Source: Opisthorchis felineus (Eukaryota > Platyhelminthes > Trematoda > Opisthorchiida > Opisthorchiidae). Taken from it: 64,000 bases of DNA. The translations under genes were made by a program, and so were the position numbers. This document shows positions 61,201 through 64,000 of the stretch, piece after piece. Every line of letters starts with the position of its first letter. Position 1 is the first letter of the stretch. Below the pieces are notes generated by a model. The model had not been told where the DNA came from, made no database searches, and saw nothing but the letters and a program-made list of their open reading frames with translations. Location of the stretch: contig SJOL01008653.1 in NCBI GenBank assembly GCA_004794785.1, positions 651,632 through 715,631 on the forward strand, in the 5' to 3' direction.

Positions 61201-62094
61201 CCAAAGTGGACAGTCCAGTGAGTCAGCCGACTGTAGGAACACCTGGTCTGGTGCACAGTCTGTTGTGATCGAGCGAACAAGCTTCCATCACCTTAATCAT
61301 TGTCGGTAGACTCGGTAATCATGGTTGTAAAGCTGGATCCAGAACTCCCCATCAGTAGCATCAGCAATACCCTTCAACAATGCGGCAGCCGCGTGGCGCT
61401 TTGGATTATTGAGTCGGCTGGCTGACCAATCCGATGAAACTAGGCCGGCCACAGGCGCGACGCATGCACAAGACAGCCTCACGCGTGCTGGAACTCTCTC
61501 CAGACGGTTTTCCTCCACTTTACTCATACCATGCAAAAGTGGCAGGTGACCTATCGAGTGTTGGTGGCAGAAAAGTAAAACACCGAAATCGGTCGGAACA
61601 ACAAAGTTGTCCCTAGGACCCAGTTCTGGTCGCTTTTAGAGACGCTAAAGATCTGTGGTTCTGTTGTTCACTATTCCCACATTCCTGCAAGAGGAAGGAC
61701 CTTCGACAAGGACCTAGTTATCAATATGAACTGATTAAACTGTATTTGCAGACAGAGGTCGCTTATCTTTCTGGTCTTCCTTGTACACTGCTCGCCAAAA
61801 AATGCACAGGATTGCCAAGCCCTGGAATGCACATGAGAGTGGATCGAATTTTTATGCGGACACGTTATGGGCCTGTGAGCTTAGCATGATCACTTTACGG
61901 AAGGCCGGCTACCAGACACCGCGTACCTACAACTTGCAGTTCTTTGTGAACACCAAGGCAGGTTCAAATTTTAAACTACCTACTCACATGACTCTCGTTT
62001 GAACAGTCGTCCTCCTGTCCTGGCGCAGTCATTATAGTGAGTACACACCAAAGAGGGGAGGCGCTAAACTCGAGTTTTGCTCTTATTAGCGCTC

Positions 62095-62245
62095 CTCAGC
62101 AGTGCATATCCAATGGCCGTGTCGGGGTTTCAACTCCGCACATCTGACGTGCGAGGCAAGCGAGTTACGACTACTCCACCAGCGCACGATGGACTCATCC
62201 GGATTTTTACGTCTGAACAGATGAACATGTTCTCGCCTGAGTGAT
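62095..62245 (-). mobile_element. R3 SINE copy
   Basis: Minus strand: CTGTTCAGACGTAAAAATCC, GATGAGTCCATCGTGCGC, then TGGTGGAGTAGTCG (A-box-like) and GGAGTTGAAACCCCG (B-box-like). The order and spacing are the same as at 27425-27555. Confidence 0.65.
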
Positions 62246-63045
62246 GTGAGCGGTTCAACTTTTGCTTCAACTGGTTGTTTCAGCCTACTTTGTTGTGTAC
62301 TCTCTTGTCGTGATGTCCATATGCACTTTAGCATATAGTGCATATAGTGGCTAACCCAGCCGATGTGATGTAAACCAAATAACTGAACAACAATGCGCCT
62401 TGGGGTCTGTCGGGTGACCCAGCTCAGTCAAGCGGTGACATTGGCCAGGCTCACTTCGATTCGTTGTTTGGAGGATGGAAGAAAACGTCTACCATGTTTA
62501 GCAGCTTTGATGGCTTTATTTCACTTTACGCCGCATTGGTATACTGATGTGTAGTGACGTGGTTTGAAGACTGAAACTGTCACTGCGGTCAAAACTAACC
62601 GCCAGCTTGAGTCACAGTGAAAATCTAAAGTGACTCGCAACCTCTGAATAAGAAAATCAAGCTGTTCAAGAAATAATAAAAACGACGAAGCTAGCTTACA
62701 CCAGCTCGATATGATTAAGTCGCAAATAGAGAATAAGTAGCTTTTTTTCGCATTTTCACAGATAGTGACATTTCTACGGGGACAGCCATTGGGTTTGCAA
62801 GCGAGCCGTTCCACCCTATTACACTCGAAATGTTACCACAAAAATACTTAAACACGTAGCAAATGCATGTGGTACTATTATCGTCAGAAGTTCCTAGCCC
62901 TCCTTAGAACATGCCCAGGTCTTCATTGTAGTAAAATTTCAATGGGCTAGCGTCCTACAGCATAACCAGTGTTTTATTTTTAACATGTCTACTAAACCTG
63001 AAAAAATTTTTACTTTTTATTTCAAAAATAACACTAGATGGTTTT

Positions 63046-63081
63046 AGGTCTAATACGTCTAATAGGTCTAATAGGTCTAAT
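63046..63081. repeat. 9-bp tandem repeat, four units
   Basis: Units AGGTCTAAT, ACGTCTAAT, AGGTCTAAT, AGGTCTAAT. The array ends exactly where the R1 copy begins (63082). Confidence 0.9.
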
Positions 63082-63300
63082 ACTCATACGGTTACTGAAA
63101 ACTCTTTGACAGACCACAACCGGTTTCGCCCTTCTTGGGGCTCATCAGGTTGACGCAGTCCCCGAGTTTCTGTCAACTTTACGTTTTATCTGAACCAAAA
63201 TTGCACGAAATTTGACTAGGACATTCATCCGTGTACCAATTTAGTTTTGACGGGAGACTCACCTGGAACCCAGTTGAATCTCTGGTTTATGATGTTCTTA
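63082..63300 (-). mobile_element. R1 repeat copy with the best-preserved hammerhead
   Basis: One copy of the dispersed repeat here called R1, which shares blocks with copies at 1.1, 12, 14.4, 31.1, 37.5, 45, 46.9 kb. Strand is given in the ribozyme sense. The body carries the shared GACGGGAGACTCACCTG and GGAACCCAGTTGAATCTC blocks. On the ribozyme strand the copy ends against four tandem 9-mers (63046-63081), which resembles the simple-repeat tail of a retroposed element. No ORF or Pol III box is seen in this family, so it is non-autonomous or is the terminal repeat of a larger element. Confidence 0.8.
63097..63171 (-). ncRNA. Hammerhead ribozyme, R1 type, intact core
   Basis: On the minus strand: CTGATGA (63148-63142), stem II GCCC with loop CAAGAA and GGGC (63141-63128), then GAAA (63127-63124), then the short self-complementary stem III ACCGGT and a cleavable triplet GTT. 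Outer stem I pairs AGAAACTC (63171-63164) with GAGTTTTC (63104-63097), leaving one terminal mismatch. Inner stem I is GTCAAC against GTGGTC with two mismatches. All invariant core bases are present. The cleavage triplet is GUU, not the family's GUC, which would be slower. The very short stem III is typical of hammerheads that act best as dimers. Confidence 0.8.
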
Positions 63301-64000
63301 AGCAAGGATTCATGTTACAGAAACAGATGCGACTAGACCGTATCAAACCCACGAACTGTACTAAGCTGGCCCACCCATCCATGCTCATCGAATCACTATG
63401 ACTTATCCAAACGACAGGACAGCGAAACGTCTCGCCACTAACTGTTGTTGTACTTACAAGACTTGCGGACTGCCTCGCAGAATTGCGTCAGGACGCAGCA
63501 ATGCGATGCGACAACCAAGGTCTGGCTGAGTTCTCTGCTATCGGGCTTACAGTGCTGACGTCGCTACCGCAGAGGAGTCCTGGCACCATGAGCTCACCAC
63601 CATCGGCTCACCGATGAAGTGCTTGGGGAAGTTGTGTGTAAGGTTTCCGGTGACTGGCTGCATTCGTTTGGTTTCAATAGGGCGCTTTTGTAAGCCGATA
63701 CCAAGGTTAAAATAAACATCCAAGATCGGGAAACATTTTGTGGAAACAAGCAATGGTTTTGAGGACACTTTCATTTGTCCAAAATTTGCCGCTGCCGTGC
63801 ACTTAGATTGAGACTGATGTCCATAGTGAGCCTCCCCAGCAGTGAGGAAAGATTAGGAGAACACACTGTCTGGCGTTACCGCGTAGTAACAGGCTTCAAG
63901 TGAAGATGATGCATGAGATACACAGCCGACCGCACGAACTTTTAACCGAGCTGCATATCCTTGACTGACAACCAATGTCTTTGTATCGAAGACGGCCACC
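63301..64000. other. No supported gene
   Basis: Only short open frames; nothing recognised. Confidence 0.5.

Larger units (their letters stand above)
56151..62094. other. No supported gene
   Basis: Contains an R2-related copy (57.4 kb) and an R4 copy (58.2 kb). A strong acceptor (TTCCCTTGATTTTCAG) at about 56699-56714 is followed by a 39-codon frame containing TYFFRGDKAIWK, but a stop follows without a donor. Open frames at 59.3-60.2 kb are unrecognised. Confidence 0.45.

Noticed and set aside
1..64000. CRISPR arrays, bacterial operons, rRNA or canonical tRNA genes
   Set aside because: No regularly spaced direct repeats, no operon-like dense ORFs and no rRNA or cloverleaf sequence were seen; introns and SINE/LINE content indicate a eukaryotic nuclear region.

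Overview
The window looks like a stretch of flatworm (most likely digenean trematode) nuclear genome. Gene density is very low, the DNA is moderately AT-rich, exons are isolated between multi-kilobase non-coding stretches, and degraded mobile elements are scattered throughout. Two things point to trematodes: a nuclear-receptor exon whose P-box begins CEACK, the form known from the first finger module of flatworm 2DBD receptors, and several dispersed repeats that carry hammerhead-ribozyme cores, as in the schistosome alpha satellite/SINE and Penelope-like elements. The species assignment is inference; no rRNA or mitochondrial marker is present.

Only one exon can be assigned to a gene family with confidence: 47805-48584 (+). 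It encodes a glutamine/proline/serine-rich N-terminal region followed by the first zinc module of a DNA-binding domain, and it ends at a perfect GTGAGT donor in phase 0. I could not find the next exon (expected to start with KFF or similar) in the remaining 15 kb, so the following intron is probably long. Five further open segments bounded by good splice signals are reported as unrecognised candidate exons (8817-8937, 9127-9222, 11255-11490 and 23739-23893 on +; 51793-52152 on -). Three weaker candidates lie on the minus strand (10001-10348, 19061-19230, 39875-40141).

Mobile DNA by region: (a) R1, a roughly 300-bp dispersed and sometimes tandem repeat with a hammerhead ribozyme, at 1.1, 12.1-12.4, 14.4, 31.1, 37.4-37.8, 38.0, 45.1-45.6, 46.9-47.2 and 63.1 kb. 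(b) R2, a SINE with a tRNA-like Pol III head and a second, different hammerhead, at 4.1, 11.6-12.1, 36.0 and 57.4 kb. (c) R3, a second tRNA-headed SINE, at 27.4 and 62.1 kb. (d) A third hammerhead-like motif, R4, at 52.9 and 58.2 kb. (e) Two inverted arms about 0.9 kb long, 6.5 kb apart (30308-31189 and 37690-38655), each starting at an R1 ribozyme. (f) A dead RTE-like LINE with endonuclease and reverse transcriptase remnants (53140-56150). (g) A dead Tc1-like transposase remnant (50500-51060).

The main theme is self-cleaving RNA: at least two, perhaps three, unrelated small retroelement families in 64 kb use a hammerhead fold. Most copies are damaged. The copy at 63097-63171 (-) keeps every core nucleotide, and the R2 copy at 4192-4248 (+) keeps its conserved core.
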